Of a DNA stretch of 64,000 nucleotides, positions 1-11,323 are shown piece after piece. Origin of the DNA: Saposhnikovia divaricata (Eukaryota; Streptophyta; Magnoliopsida; Apiales; Apiaceae); NCBI GenBank assembly GCA_036435485.1, contig CM071596.1:19184001-19248000 (forward strand). Direction: 5' to 3'. Position 1 is the stretch's first letter. Each line of letters begins with the position of its first letter. Position numbers and translations under genes: made by a program. The notes below the pieces were generated by a model, which did no database searches, had not been told where the DNA came from, and saw only the letters and a program-made list of their open reading frames with translations.

Positions 1-510
1 AAATGAATCCAGAGGTTTAGCACAAAAAAATAAAAATAAAAATTGAAACCAGAATTTTTTAATTTTAAAAAAAAAATGGAATTAAAGAGTACTGTTCAAT
101 GCAATGGACAATAGATAAATTTAGTGCAACATCTTTGACTCTTGAAATTCATTTCAAAACATGAGCCACCACTGAAGCAACCCTAGAGAGCTAACAGAGA
201 AACAACCCTTGATTAACTACAATCACCACCACCGCCACCGTGGCTGCCGGAGTTTCAACAACACATCTTTATATTCCGGTAAGACAGAACTACTCTGCAA
301 CACATAACTTCAAGATAAACAAGATACTTCTAGTTTCCTCTTTAAGTTTCACTTTTTATTCACATGCAATGACATAAACATAAAAGTGTGAGTTATAAGC
401 ATTCTTATTATTATCTTCTTTCACATGCATGTTGTCTACTAGAGTGGACTTTCACTATCACAATCTGCACCATTCTTGCAAGCCCATTTCTTGATTTTCA
501 GGCTCAAAAA
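1..510 (+). promoter_or_regulatory. Upstream region and 5' UTR of the RGI5-like receptor kinase gene
   Basis: This is AT-rich noncoding sequence ahead of the receptor kinase start. The reading frame is open back to about 388 without an ATG at its head. I place translation at the ATG at 511 because it is preceded by an A-rich context and starts a normal signal peptide. No confident TATA box or other element can be named. Confidence 0.4.
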
Positions 511-3500
511 ATGGAGAAAAATAAAGCAACCCTTGAAATAGTCTCTTCACTTTTCTTGAGTTTTTGGTTTTTGGTAGTTTTTTCAAGAACAGAGCTTGTA
601 ACATCTCTGTCTCCTGATGGTCAAGCTCTTTTATCTCTGCTTTCTACTGCAGACCCTTATTCAAAATCATCATCTTCAGTTTTATCTTCTTGGACACCAT
701 CAAGCCAAACTCCATGTTCTTGGCAAGGTATTACATGTTCTCCACAAAATAAAGTCATATCTATTTCTATACCAAACACTTTTCTTAATCTCTCTGCTTT
801 GCCTTTAGAGCTTGCTTCACTCTCCTCTCTTCAACTTCTTAATCTCTCTTCCACCAATGTGTCTGGTCATATTCCATCTTATTTTGGTTCATTCAGTCAT
901 TTACACCTGTTGGACTTGTCGTCGAATTCGTTATCTGGGCCAATCCCTCCTGAATTAGGCCAACTCAGTTCATTGCAGTTCCTTTTCTTGAACACAAACC
1001 AATTGACAGATTCTATTCCTCCACAAATTGGGAATCTTTCTTCTTTACAAGTGTTTTGTGTTCAAGATAATCTACTTAATGGGTCGATTCCGTCGCAGTT
1101 AGGCTCCTTAAGTTCCTTACAACAGTTTAGGATTGGGGGTAATCCTTATTTGAGTGGTGCAATACCTCTGCAGTTGGGATTGCTCACTAATCTCACCACA
1201 TTTGGCGCGGCAGCTACTGGACTATCTGGTGTCATACCGCCTACATTTGGAAACTTGATCAATCTCCAAACTTTGGCAATTTATGACACTGAGATATCTG
1301 GGAAAATTCCTCCTGAACTTGGGTTTTGTTCAGAGCTGAGAAATTTGTATTTGCATATGAACAAGCTCACTGGTTCAATGCCTCCTCAATTAGGTAGGTT
1401 GCAGAAACTTACTAGCTTGCTCCTGTGGGGAAACTCTCTCAGTGGACCTATTCCAGGTGAAATATCAAATTGTTCATCCTTAGTGGTATTTGATGTTTCT
1501 GCAAATGAATTATCCGGTGTGATTCCGGGAGATTTGGGGAAGCTAGTACTTCTTGAACAGCTGCATTTGTCAGATAATTTTCTTACAGGGTCTATTCCGT
1601 GGCAGTTGAGTAACTGCACTAGCCTTACGGCTCTGCAGCTTGACAAGAATCAACTTTCAGGTCCAATTCCATCGCAAATTGGAAATTTAAAATTCTTGCA
1701 GAGTTTCTTTCTATGGGGGAATTCAGTCTCTGGAACTATCCCAGCTTCTTTTGGGAACTGCACTGAACTATATTCAGTTGACCTTTCAAAGAACAAACTC
1801 ACTGGCATTATACCGGAGGAGATATTCAGCTTGAAGAAACTGAGCAAGCTACTATTACTGGGGAACTCTTTATCAGGAGGGCTGCCTCCAAGTGTTGCAA
1901 ACTGCCAGTCTTTAGTGAGATTAAGACTTGGCGAGAATCAGCTCTCGGGACACATTCCAAAGGAGTTGGGCCAATTACAAAATCTTGTGTTTCTTGATCT
2001 ATATGCGAACCATTTCTCTGGTGGTTTGCCAGCAGAGATTGCTAATATAACGGTTCTTGAGCTTTTTGATGTGCACAATAACCATATCAGTGGTGAATTA
2101 CCATCGCAATTGGGAGAGCTTGTCAATTTGGAGCAGCTTGATCTCAGCAGAAACAGCTTTACTGGAGAAATTCCTTGGAGTTTTGGGAACTTCAGTTACT
2201 TAAATAAACTGATTCTCAACAACAATTTGCTTACTGGTTCAATCCCCAAGTCCATTAGGAATCTTCAGAAACTAACTTTGCTTGATTTGAGCTTCAATAG
2301 TCTTTCTGGTGCAATCCCAGATGAGATTGGTTATGTTACAAGCTTAACCATTAGTCTAGACTTAAGCTCAAATGGATTTACAGGTGAGATCCCGGAGACT
2401 ATGTCTGACTTGACACAACTGCAAGCCCTTGATCTTTCGCACAACATGCTCCATGGAAAAATTGCAATTTTGGGTTCCCTCACAAGCCTTACTTATTTGA
2501 ATATCTCATACAATAATTTTTCAGGTCCAATACCCGTGACACCTTTTTTCAAAACATTATCTTCGAACTCATTCCTTGAAAATAAAGATCTTTGTCAATC
2601 CGTTAACGGTTATACTTGCTCTTCACATCAGTTTCGCAAGAATAGATTGAAATCTGCAAAGACTATAGCTCTGGTAGCTGTTATTCTCACTTCTGTGACG
2701 ATAGTTGTTGTTGCCTTCTGGATTCTTGTATCGAGGAATCACAAGTATTTGGTTGACAAATCGTCAAGTGCATTAGCCACTTCGTCAGGACGAGAGGATT
2801 TTTCTTATCCTTGGACATTCATTCCATTTCAAAAGCTTAGTTTCACTATAGACAACATCCTAGATTGCCTCAAAGATGAAAATGTGATCGGGAAAGGCTG
2901 TTCCGGAGTTGTTTACAAGGCAGAAATGCCCAATGGAGAGTTGATAGCAGTAAAGAAGCTTTGGAAAACAAAGGGAGATGAAGAGGCAGCTATAGACTCA
3001 TTTGCTGCAGAAATTCAAATTCTTGGACACATTCGGCATAGGAACATAGTAAAGCTTTTAGGATACTGTTCCAATAAGAGTGTCAAACTCTTGCTCTACA
3101 ACTATATCTCGAATGGAAATCTCCAACAACTTCTGCAGAGTAACAGAAATTTAGACTGGGAGACGAGGTATAAAGTTGCAGTCGGAGCAGCCCAGGGTCT
3201 TGCTTATCTTCATCATGATTGTGTTCCAACGATTTTACACAGAGATGTGAAATGCAATAACATTCTGCTGGACTCTAGGTTTGAAACTTATCTGGCTGAT
3301 TTCGGACTGGCCAGGCTGATGAATTCTCCGACTTACCACCAAGCAATGTCCAGGGTAGCTGGTTCGTATGGATACATAGCTCCAGGCAAGTGACTTAATA
3401 CTTCCTTCTCTTGGATAGATTTTAAGCATCAATAGCTAATTACACATCTATATTCACTGTCTTACCAACTGTAAAGATACCGTCTTGCAAACATTTTGCA

Positions 3501-3980
3501 TAAATTTAGTCATTTTCTTCATTGGTAACTTGGACCATTTTTTAATATCTTTTCATGGATTTGTTTATACTTAATGATATTGTTATGTATAATGCAGAAT
3601 ATGGATACACCATGAACATAACAGAGAAGAGCGATGTTTATAGTTATGGAGTTGTTTTGCTAGAAATCCTAAGTGGGCGCAGTGCTGTTGAATCTCGAGT
3701 AGGTGATGGAATACACATTGTTGATTGGGTGAAGAAGAAAATGGGAAGCTTTGAACCAGCTGTAACAATCCTGGATTCTAAGCTCAGGGGACTACCTGAT
3801 CAGATGGTGCAAGAAATGCTCCAAACTCTTGGAATAGCAATGTTTTGCGTAAACTCGTCACCAGCTGAACGACCAACCATGAAAGAAGTGGTGGCATTGC
3901 TGATGGAAGTCAAGAGTACACCTGAAGAATGGGCGAAAACTTCTCAGCCTTTAATAAAACAATCCACTAGTCAGAGCTGA
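511..3980 (+). CDS. RGI5-like: LRR receptor-like kinase, RGF-receptor (RGI5/At1g34110) type, two exons
   Basis: Exon 1 is 511-3385 and exon 2 is 3598-3980, together 1085 codons plus stop. The protein has an N-terminal signal peptide (residues 1 to about 30) and a cysteine-containing LRR cap. About two dozen plant-type LRRs follow, to about residue 690. A single membrane helix lies near 717-739, then a cytoplasmic kinase. The glycine loop starts near residue 792 (GKGCSGVVYK), the RD-type catalytic loop HRDVKCNN is near 910, and DFG is near 930. An RIGG motif at about residues 207-210 matches the RxGG signature of receptors for RGF/GLV root-meristem peptides. Overall similarity is closest to Arabidopsis At1g34110 (RGI5) among LRR-XI kinases. 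All key kinase residues are present, so it looks functional. It probably acts at the plasma membrane in peptide perception; the exact orthologue is inferred. Confidence 0.93.
3386..3597 (+). other. GC-AG intron of the receptor kinase gene
   Basis: The reading frame joins across the APE kinase motif only if the intron starts with GCAAGT after CCAG and ends with ATGCAG. The glutamate codon is split G|AA (phase 1). A GT donor a few bases downstream would put the kinase frame out of register. The 212-bp intron sits where LRR-XI kinases commonly carry one. AG|GCAAGT is the canonical strong GC donor. Confidence 0.88.
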
Positions 3981-5397
3981 TATTTCAACCCATAGTAAGG
4001 AGATTATAGATGATTTTCTCTATATATCAGAAGGGAGGGAGATAAATTGGAATTATAATCGCGGGAAAGATAGGAAAAGCTAAAGGTGGTAGTATTGGAC
4101 TTGATAAGAATATTGTTTCTGTACAGTTTTAGAATCACTAATGTAGTTGATTAGGATCATGTTTTTGTCATTGTTCTTTCTTGGTATTTGTTTTTTGTAA
4201 TTCTCAGATTATGTCAGAATTCATAAAGATTGAGATGAATGTAAATTGCAGATTTAAATATAAACAGCATGCATCTTTGAAACCTGTTTGTTCTTATAGT
4301 TCAAACAGCTGAAAGCATAGCATTGTTGTTACATTTCATCTCGGGAGTTTCTGTTTGTTTTACGTAGCACAACTTAAAACTCATTATGTATATGTATAAG
4401 AGCGTACGCATGGAGAGGATACGAACTTTTTGTTATAATTAAGAAGAAAGGGTATTTTTACAAACATCACACTTAAACGTAGGCCATGAAATGCAGTAGA
4501 TAAAGGGACAGATGATAACAGACCATGCATTCTATCCCCTCCCCACATGCTTCCACATACAATGAAACTGTCTCCCCAATGCACAATTTTTTTTTTTTTT
4601 TTGAATAAGAATAAGTCCATATCCCACTCCTGTTTTTATCCAGAAAAAAATAATTTTTTGGTCAAAAAGAAAATCCAACAAGATTGCACTATCAGTTTCT
4701 GAGATTTGTTCCCATACATTCACTTGTTCTGTCACAAAATCCAGAGAGCCATGAGATATTGTCTCTCTTTGGACAAAGTAATGACATAACATGTACACAA
4801 TAATAGCCCAAGTACAAAGAAACTGGTTGCAAGCGTGTGGGGGCAATGAAGAACTGTAATGCTCATCAAATTATGATATATTTGAGTAACACTTGGTTCC
4901 AGTTTCCTTGGTTCTCAATGCAAAATCTTTATCATATATAATAAGAATCGAACTGAGGTCTTTTTTATTGAAAAACATGTCAATCTTCTTCCTCATCCTC
5001 TACGAAAAATACTTCAATGGTAGATCAGTGTATGCTTCGACAAATTTAGGTAGATAACATGCACAGATATGCATAAATGAAGCTACAAACTAATGTTTTT
5101 CTCCAGCTAATTTAGTTCGATATTAAGAATAATGAGGTAAGGCTCTACTCAGTGTAATCATAAAGAGTAATAGTAATGCAGAAATTCAGACTCTTACAAG
5201 TAATGCAGACCAACAGTAACGGATATATTAGTCTGATCGAGTTGCAAGCTCATAGTATAAAAACATAAGTAAAAGCTTATAGATTGCAGCTTGAGCCATC
5301 CTCTCTTTTCACTTTGCTTTTAACTCGTTCTTGATGACCACGCTTTTGTTCTTGTCCTGTCATTTGTCACGATCAGAGTGCAATTTGAAGAGAGCGG
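3981..5397. other. 3' UTR and intergenic spacer
   Basis: The first 250-300 bases are AT-rich and probably the receptor kinase 3' UTR. The rest is AT-rich spacer with a 15-base T run near 4588 and no supported gene. Short open frames here have no recognisable protein. The last 100-150 bases may hold the 3' UTR of the minus-strand gene that ends at 5398. Confidence 0.5.
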
Positions 5398-6863
5398 TCA
5401 CTGGTAATCGAACAACAAATCATGTTCATTGTCATCCTCCTCTGACTCCTCCTGGGATGGCTCTTGTTTTCTTTTGCCAAAAGCATGTGCTTTAGTCCTT
5501 ATCCTGTATGAGCTAACATCATAACCTTGTGTAGTGACCTTTTCCAGCTCACTTGCTCCAAAAAACTTTGAATTTGTGTCTTCCTCAGTTAAACTAGCTC
5601 CTTGCAAATTGACAATAACCTTTTCCTGCAGCCGAGAGTCATTAGTTTTTGATTCCGAAATAAGGATTATGTTCTCATCATTGCTAGCTTGAGAAGTGAA
5701 TCCAGTTGACAAGGGTATATGACACTGCTCAATAATCTCGGTATTGATGATCTCCGAGAGTTCAGCAGCTTTAAAGGTCGATAGATAATCAACCTTTATC
5801 CTAGTCATGGTGCATTTGGGTTTAAAGCTTAAGACATCCATTTCCACACAAATAAATGCCTTAGTTCTTGGGTCATTCCCAGGCAAGAGCCCCACAGCCA
5901 TGAGAAAAACTAACTCAACAGTCCTCTTGTGAACGATCAGATGGCAACGACATTCTTCATTGTGTCCTAAACACCATCCTTGGGTACAGCTAGTCTCAAC
6001 ACAATTATTCAAACAACAACCAAATTCCAGCGCAGAATTGAGAGAAAAGTTCTTCTTGACAATACCCGAAAAAGCAAAATAAACTGTTGTCTTAAATAGG
6101 GCACGAGGACTCCAGAAGCTCATTACAAATAACCTCACTGAGAAATCAAGAACATATGTATTAGTTTGAGTGATCCAAAGCACAGATAGGTCACATTTAT
6201 TCTTATAGAGAATTTTAACCAAATATGCATTATGGAATAGAGAAATAATCACATTGACTCGAGTCTGAAACAGAATTTTGACACGATCTATAGTCTATTC
6301 TCAACATTCAATTATGTAACCAGTCTATTCTTAGTAAATACAATCGACTCCCATTCCATGATTAAAAAAGCTTTAGTACCAAACAAAGCAAACATTTTGT
6401 TAAAAACATTAAGAAATTTGTAGGAATGCAGGGTCTTACCAGACAGGTCAGAAAGACGGGGAGCTCGAAGAAAGTTTATATGAGGGGTTTTGAACCTCCC
6501 AGTCTCATGATTCATTAACACACTTCCAGTAGCATTCTTTTTCTTTACTCCTTGAACGCCATTCTTCGAAGGAAGATTTACGTCCACGGGGAGTGTAGTT
6601 TCATGTATTGCATGGCCATTTTTCGTGTGTGTTAATGAATCGAAAGGGTTTGAAGTACATTCCTTGTTTGTAACAGGTTTCCATTGAGATTGATCATAAA
6701 AATCTTCGATGGATGAAGGACTAACACCACCTTCGAATAAAAGATTGTTCGAGGTACGGTTGGTTGGATCCTCAAAAAGAGGGTTGTTCCAAAGAGTGAA
6801 TGATTTTTTGGTCTTGTACTGTTTATGTGCAAGACATCTGAGTTTCAAAAGAAGATAGCACAT
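5398..6863 (-). CDS. Unidentified plant protein, at least two exons, 5' end uncertain
   Basis: Two long minus-strand open segments flank a probable intron. The upstream segment (about 6863-6443) reads into SDLSG followed by a good GTAAG donor near 6442. The downstream segment (about 6252-5398, 284 codons) is preceded by a pyrimidine-rich stretch and candidate AG acceptors near 6257-6267. Joining through the acceptor nearest 6258 keeps the frame, but the exact site is inferred. The downstream exon has a cysteine-rich patch (CCLNNCVETSCTQGWCLG, then CRC) and an acidic C-terminus (EESEEDDNEHDLL). An 855-nt frame without stops in this AT-rich DNA is unlikely by chance. I do not recognise the family. 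The ATG at 6863 lies inside a local 48-bp duplication, so upstream exons or a different start are possible. Confidence 0.5.
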
Positions 6864-6923
6864 TTAACCAATTCTTGCAAGACATCTGAGTTTCAAAAGA
6901 ATCTAGCACACTGAAGCAATTCT
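6828..6923. repeat. 48-bp tandem duplication at the 5' end of the unknown gene
   Basis: Two adjacent copies (6828-6875 and 6876-6923) share the block TGCAAGACATCTGAGTTTCA and end in AATTCT, with a few substitutions. The first copy contains the ATG used for the 5398-6863 gene model. Confidence 0.8.
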
Positions 6924-7549
6924 AGGAAGTGCAGTTTCATCTAACTAATTTACCAGTCTTGTACCGTTAATACCGTTCGGAAGTGCAGTATCATAACATA
7001 CAATTAATTAATAATATTATTCATAATTTCTCACATATATTGAAGACACTAAAAAGATGGCCACCAAATGCGCATAAGGTGGTTGATTACATAATTAGAA
7101 TTAACTAACATGATATTGCATAAGGTTATAATAGTCCCACAAAGTACTTACTGAAATGAATTAAATTTCCATCCATTTATTCCAAAATTTTATTAAACAA
7201 AATACCGGAAATTGGATAGGATTTAAAATGGTTTTTTTTTTTTTTTAATTTTGTATATGATTTAAATTGAATGGAGTATTAAAATAGTTTAGATGTGAAT
7301 CATTTTCAAAATATATCTTTATATATTTAATCATAGTATTTTTAGAGAGGAGACTCACAAAAAAAATGATATTTTGTCATAAAGTTAAGGAGATGGTAAT
7401 AAAGAAATGATTTTTAAGAAAAAGCTTACATATAAATAACTCTAATTTTACCTAAATTTCATTTTTTTGATGAACCTAACATGTATCTACTGAAACCTAA
7501 ATAAGTTAATGTGTTTGGTTCAGTAAACAGGTTTTTTTTTTCCTTTTTG
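6924..7549. other. AT-rich intergenic spacer
   Basis: Very AT-rich sequence with T runs near 7231 and 7531. I see no gene, RNA or clear transposon end in it. Confidence 0.5.
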
Positions 7550-8047
7550 AATAAGCATACTTATATGTCTTACAAATGAGTTGGGGTGAGCGAGAATCAA
7601 ATCCAGGACCTGGGACGACAAGAAATAAACTCTTTTAAAAGTTAAGATAAACTCTTGGGGTGAACTCGCCAAGTTTTAAGTTACACTAAAATGGAGGAAG
7701 CTGGATCCCCATGGTCACTATGAGTTACATTGCCATATAATCGTCAGGTTTGCAAAACTATATAATTAGAGCATCTTCAACTATCACCACTTGTTAGGTA
7801 AAAAGTTTAGGTGGCACTATAATATACTATAATAAGCATACTTATATGTCTTACAAATGAGTTGGGGTGAGCCAGAATCAAACCAGGACCTGACCAGAGA
7901 TAAACTCTTTCAACAATTGAGATAAACTCTTGGGGTGAACTCGAAGTTTTAAGTTACACCAAAATGGAGGAAGCTGGATCCCCATGGTCACTATGAGTTA
8001 CATTGCCATATAAGCGTCAGTTTTGCAAAACTAACTACGTAATTAGA
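7550..8047. repeat. Local direct duplication of a ~215-bp block, 281 bp apart
   Basis: The block starting AATAAGCATACTTATATGTC at 7550 recurs at 7831. It runs in parallel through GAGTTGGGGTGAGC, ATGGAGGAAGCTGGATCCCC and TCACTATGAGTTACATTGCC, to about 7770 and 8047. Copies differ by small indels and substitutions. The spacer begins with GAGCATCTTCAAC, resembling the end of a Tourist-type MITE, so transposon activity may have produced the duplication. Confidence 0.85.
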
Positions 8048-8078
8048 AGTTCCATAGTAATGAACCAACAAAACATAG

Positions 8079-8291
8079 GGCACATTTGGATCGTTAGTGG
8101 GGATCGGAATCGGGAATGGGGGTTAGTCAAATGAGAATGATATGATATCAAGGGAGAGGGAGGGTACTATACCCATCTAATGGGAGTGAAATTCCCATTT
8201 CCAACCATCAAATTACCAATCCAAACATCAATACATGGGTCTGAGTTCTGATTGCCGTTAACCAGGCTCATTAACCATAAACCAAACACCC
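8079..8291. mobile_element. MITE-like element, possible CATAG target duplication
   Basis: The segment starts GGCACATTTGG and ends CCAAACACCC, an imperfect terminal inverted repeat. It is flanked on both sides by CATAG. The 213-bp length and lack of coding capacity fit a MITE. The superfamily cannot be fixed; the TIR match is weak. Confidence 0.4.
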
Positions 8292-10556
8292 CATAGATAT
8301 AATATTTACATGGGAACTGAACTATCAACTGTAACTTATTTCCATTGAACTCTAAATAACCCAAGTGCGTGCAAAATTTGTGAAACAAACAAGGCATTAC
8401 ACAACATTAAATCAAAGATATACTGCAACTGCGATGCACTTACGAAAAAAACTGCAATGCAATCATTCATCACTGCAATGAATATAACTATTTGTCATGG
8501 TTCAATTTACTTCTTCATGTACAATGCATTGAATGAGAGAGGTTAGCCCATGCTCAAATTTGGTGAACAGTGAGGCCTCTACAGACTACAGGGTGGTTCT
8601 AAATAATTTTTTGATACAAGAACATAAACATTAGGAACACCTACGTTAAAGTTACTTATTGAGGGGGTCTAAAAAAGACTCATCAGCAGTTACTATGATC
8701 ATAATATCTCTCGTGGACACCAGAACTCAAGAAGGCCAACTGAGCTACTCCATCAGAAGGTTGAAGATATGAAAGCTTCATTAAAATGAAGCAACCAGCA
8801 GTTCTATATGATTTTTTAAATTACAAACAGTACTTGCTAACAATAACCTTTCATGACAAGATTGTCCCCGAAATACAGGCAATGGTTACTTTAGTATTGC
8901 ATATTCATGCAAGACTCTCACATGCTAGTAACAATCTTGATCCATTTAAGTTGTCACATATACAAACAATGTCATATATGGTACCAAAGGCACCCAAATT
9001 GCCAATATAGTAAACTCAATACAACTAACCAAGAAATCGACAAACTACAATTCCTGTAAAAATTTGTAAGCCTACTGTGTTAAACCTGATTAACCTCTAC
9101 TTGATTAATCACATACCTGTCTCATTCTTACCGTATAATTATCAACAATTTGGCATTCATGCAATCATTAATGAGATTCATTTTTACAATGCTTGAAAAG
9201 AACTGCATAGAACCAAATCAGAAATAGAGCTAAACCAACCATTTTAATGTATACTATTATATGTCGTACAAGCTGGTACTTGCAACTGGGAAAGGAAAAC
9301 TTTCACCAAGTATCTGTGGCTCTGTACTTGATAAAAGGGTCACCCTGAGAAAATGAAGATAAGGGTTTCAAAAGCACAACTGTCTAAGGTGTTTATGAAG
9401 TCGATTAACATTTTTATCAGTTCCCAAATATATTTTGTTAGCAGGTTCATTAACATTACAGGTATTGCCTATCTTGACTAGAGGAGGCGTTCTCCATGTT
9501 AGGTTTCTTAGTTGGGGTTTTGCAGCCTGTTGAAATAACAGGTGCCAAAAGAAGCCCCTTACTGCAGCTACTGCTTTGCAAAATACTAATGCTAATAAGA
9601 ATATCCAAAAACCTTAGATTGGTAGGCATATCAGAATTTAACCAAAAAAGAGGTTTCTAGCTTTTTGGATAGTCTCTTCGAGGAGCCTAAGACCTTACTT
9701 TCAAAGAAATTTATGGATTTTTAAGATTTGAAGGTAGATTGCTAAAAGTCAGAATCAGCAACAATTTCAAAGGCCTCAAAATAATTTCTCAAATGTATCC
9801 GGTCTAAAAAAAATTTCACAATTTGTGGTATTTCTGCACCTTCAAATTTTTTTCAGGTGACAATTTTTCATTTGAAAGATAGAATACGCTATCAGGATAG
9901 AATAGGCACATGCACAAATTCAATATGGCAAATTAGAATATGAGAAGATTTCACATACACCCCAATAAAAACTTTGAAATTTGGTTGCAAATTTCTTCAT
10001 ATATAGTTCACCTACACCCCCAATACAAACTTTGTAATCTGGTTGAGTAACATTACATTAATAATACCACTAGCTAAAACATCATTTGTGTCCAAGTCTT
10101 TCCAGGGAAGCAATTCGGTTCTCCATGAAAGCAAATTGCTAGTTACCCGACAAATTCCTTACCAATAACCATTTCCACTTCTCAACCTTAATCATAATTA
10201 CTAACTATTTCTAAAACAAACAAGAACAGATTTATGGCTTGAACAGTTGTACAAAGTTAAAACTAACTAGATAACAATTCGCAAAAGCAATGCAATATGT
10301 AAGAGAGTTATCTATTGCTTAGTGTGAGAGTACAGGAAGCTCTATCATAGTCGATAACACTACAAACTTCAATAAATAAAAATACCCTCATACATTATTC
10401 AACTTTATAGTAATAAATCATAATGTCATCAAATTAGCCTCCAAAAAAATTTATAAAATTACACATACATAAGTCGGGTCTCGAGCAGGAAAAATGTACT
10501 TTCTCACCTTACTGTTTCCGCAAAGACCCCCAGCTTAAAAAAGCACAAAAGCCTCA
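8292..10556. other. Intergenic spacer without supported genes
   Basis: About 2.3 kb of AT-rich DNA. The longest open frame (8786-9010, +, 74 codons) has no recognisable protein. The last part probably includes the 3' UTR of the minus-strand gene ending at 10557. Confidence 0.5.
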
Positions 10557-11060
10557 CTACTCATTAAGTTGTGCAAGCTCAGCCTTCAACTGCTCAATCT
10601 TAAGCCCCATTGATCTCTGTATTACTCCCTTCTCTTTATCGGGCAATTTAGCCAATAACCCTTCAAACAAGTCCAAAACTTCTTTAACCGCGGCACGAGC
10701 ACACTCAGCTTCTTCATCAAAATACACTGTTTCCTTTGATTCTAAGGCCATTTCAATCTCCTCTCTAGCTTCTGCAAACTTGAGGTTGATTTCATCCACT
10801 ACTTTATCTGTATCCACACTGTATTGCCTCAAGTTTATTGAATTCGTGAAGTGAATTGATGGGGTTGGGCTATTTTTGTTGATAAAAAAGTGATTTTTAT
10901 TGAGGTTTAAGAGGGGTTGATTTGAGAGTGTAGAGAGGGGTTTTAGAGGAAACCAATTTATGGGTTTTGAAGAACTTCGAAAAGGGTATCTGGAAAGCAA
11001 AGATTTGTAGAGAGAGATTGAGGAACGATGATGCATTTTGATGGATAGAGATTGGTTCAA
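10557..11060 (-). CDS. Small mitochondrial-type protein with conserved coiled-coil C-terminal domain
   Basis: A single-exon 167-residue protein. The first 70-80 residues are rich in Ser, Arg and Leu and nearly free of acids, like a mitochondrial presequence. An RQYS motif near residue 78 could lie at a cleavage site. The remaining 85-90 residues are acidic and predicted helical (FAEAREEIEMALESKETVYF, then a Leu-rich stretch ending ELAQLNE). This C-terminal block resembles an uncharacterised conserved plant protein family I cannot name securely. TGGGCY elements upstream are typical of nuclear genes for mitochondrial proteins. Function unknown; organelle targeting is inferred. Confidence 0.8.
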   Translation of the reverse strand: MNQSLSIKMHHRSSISLYKSLLSRYPFRSSSKPINWFPLKPLSTLSNQPLLNLNKNHFFINKNSPTPSIHFTNSINLRQYSVDTDKVVDEINLKFAEAREEIEMALESKETVYFDEEAECARAAVKEVLDLFEGLLAKLPDKEKGVIQRSMGLKIEQLKAELAQLNE

Positions 11061-11170
11061 GAACTCAAAACCCTAATTCAAGAAATTGATTTTTGAGTTC
11101 TGAACTAAACAGAAGAGAAAAATAGAATGTTATTTGGGATATATGAAGTAAAAAGTTAGTTGATGAAAGA

Positions 11171-11323
11171 TGGGCTTTAAGAAAAAGGCCCATGATTGTT
11201 TTTTAGGAGAAGGCCCATATTAGCTTAGACTGTGCCTCTTATTATAAGACTTGTAATTACTTTTTCTATATGCTTAATGCACGATGGGCCGACCGAAAAG
11301 GCCTGTTTTAGGTATAAGGCCCA
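11171..11323 (-). promoter_or_regulatory. Cluster of five site II (TGGGCY) elements
   Basis: TGGGCT lies at 11171-11176 and TGGGCC at 11285-11290 on the plus strand. GGCCCA (TGGGCC on the minus strand) occurs at 11187-11192, 11212-11217 and 11318-11323. The cluster is about 110-260 bp upstream of the ATG at 11060. Site II elements bind TCP-family factors and are common in promoters of nuclear genes for mitochondrial and ribosomal proteins. Confidence 0.7.

Noticed and set aside
1386..2126. Three minus-strand frames within the receptor kinase
   Set aside because: They are shadows of the repetitive LRR coding sequence on the plus strand.
4384..4846. Two overlapping minus-strand frames near 4.4-4.8 kb
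   Set aside because: They cross a T run, have no recognisable protein and lie in the 3' flank of the receptor kinase.
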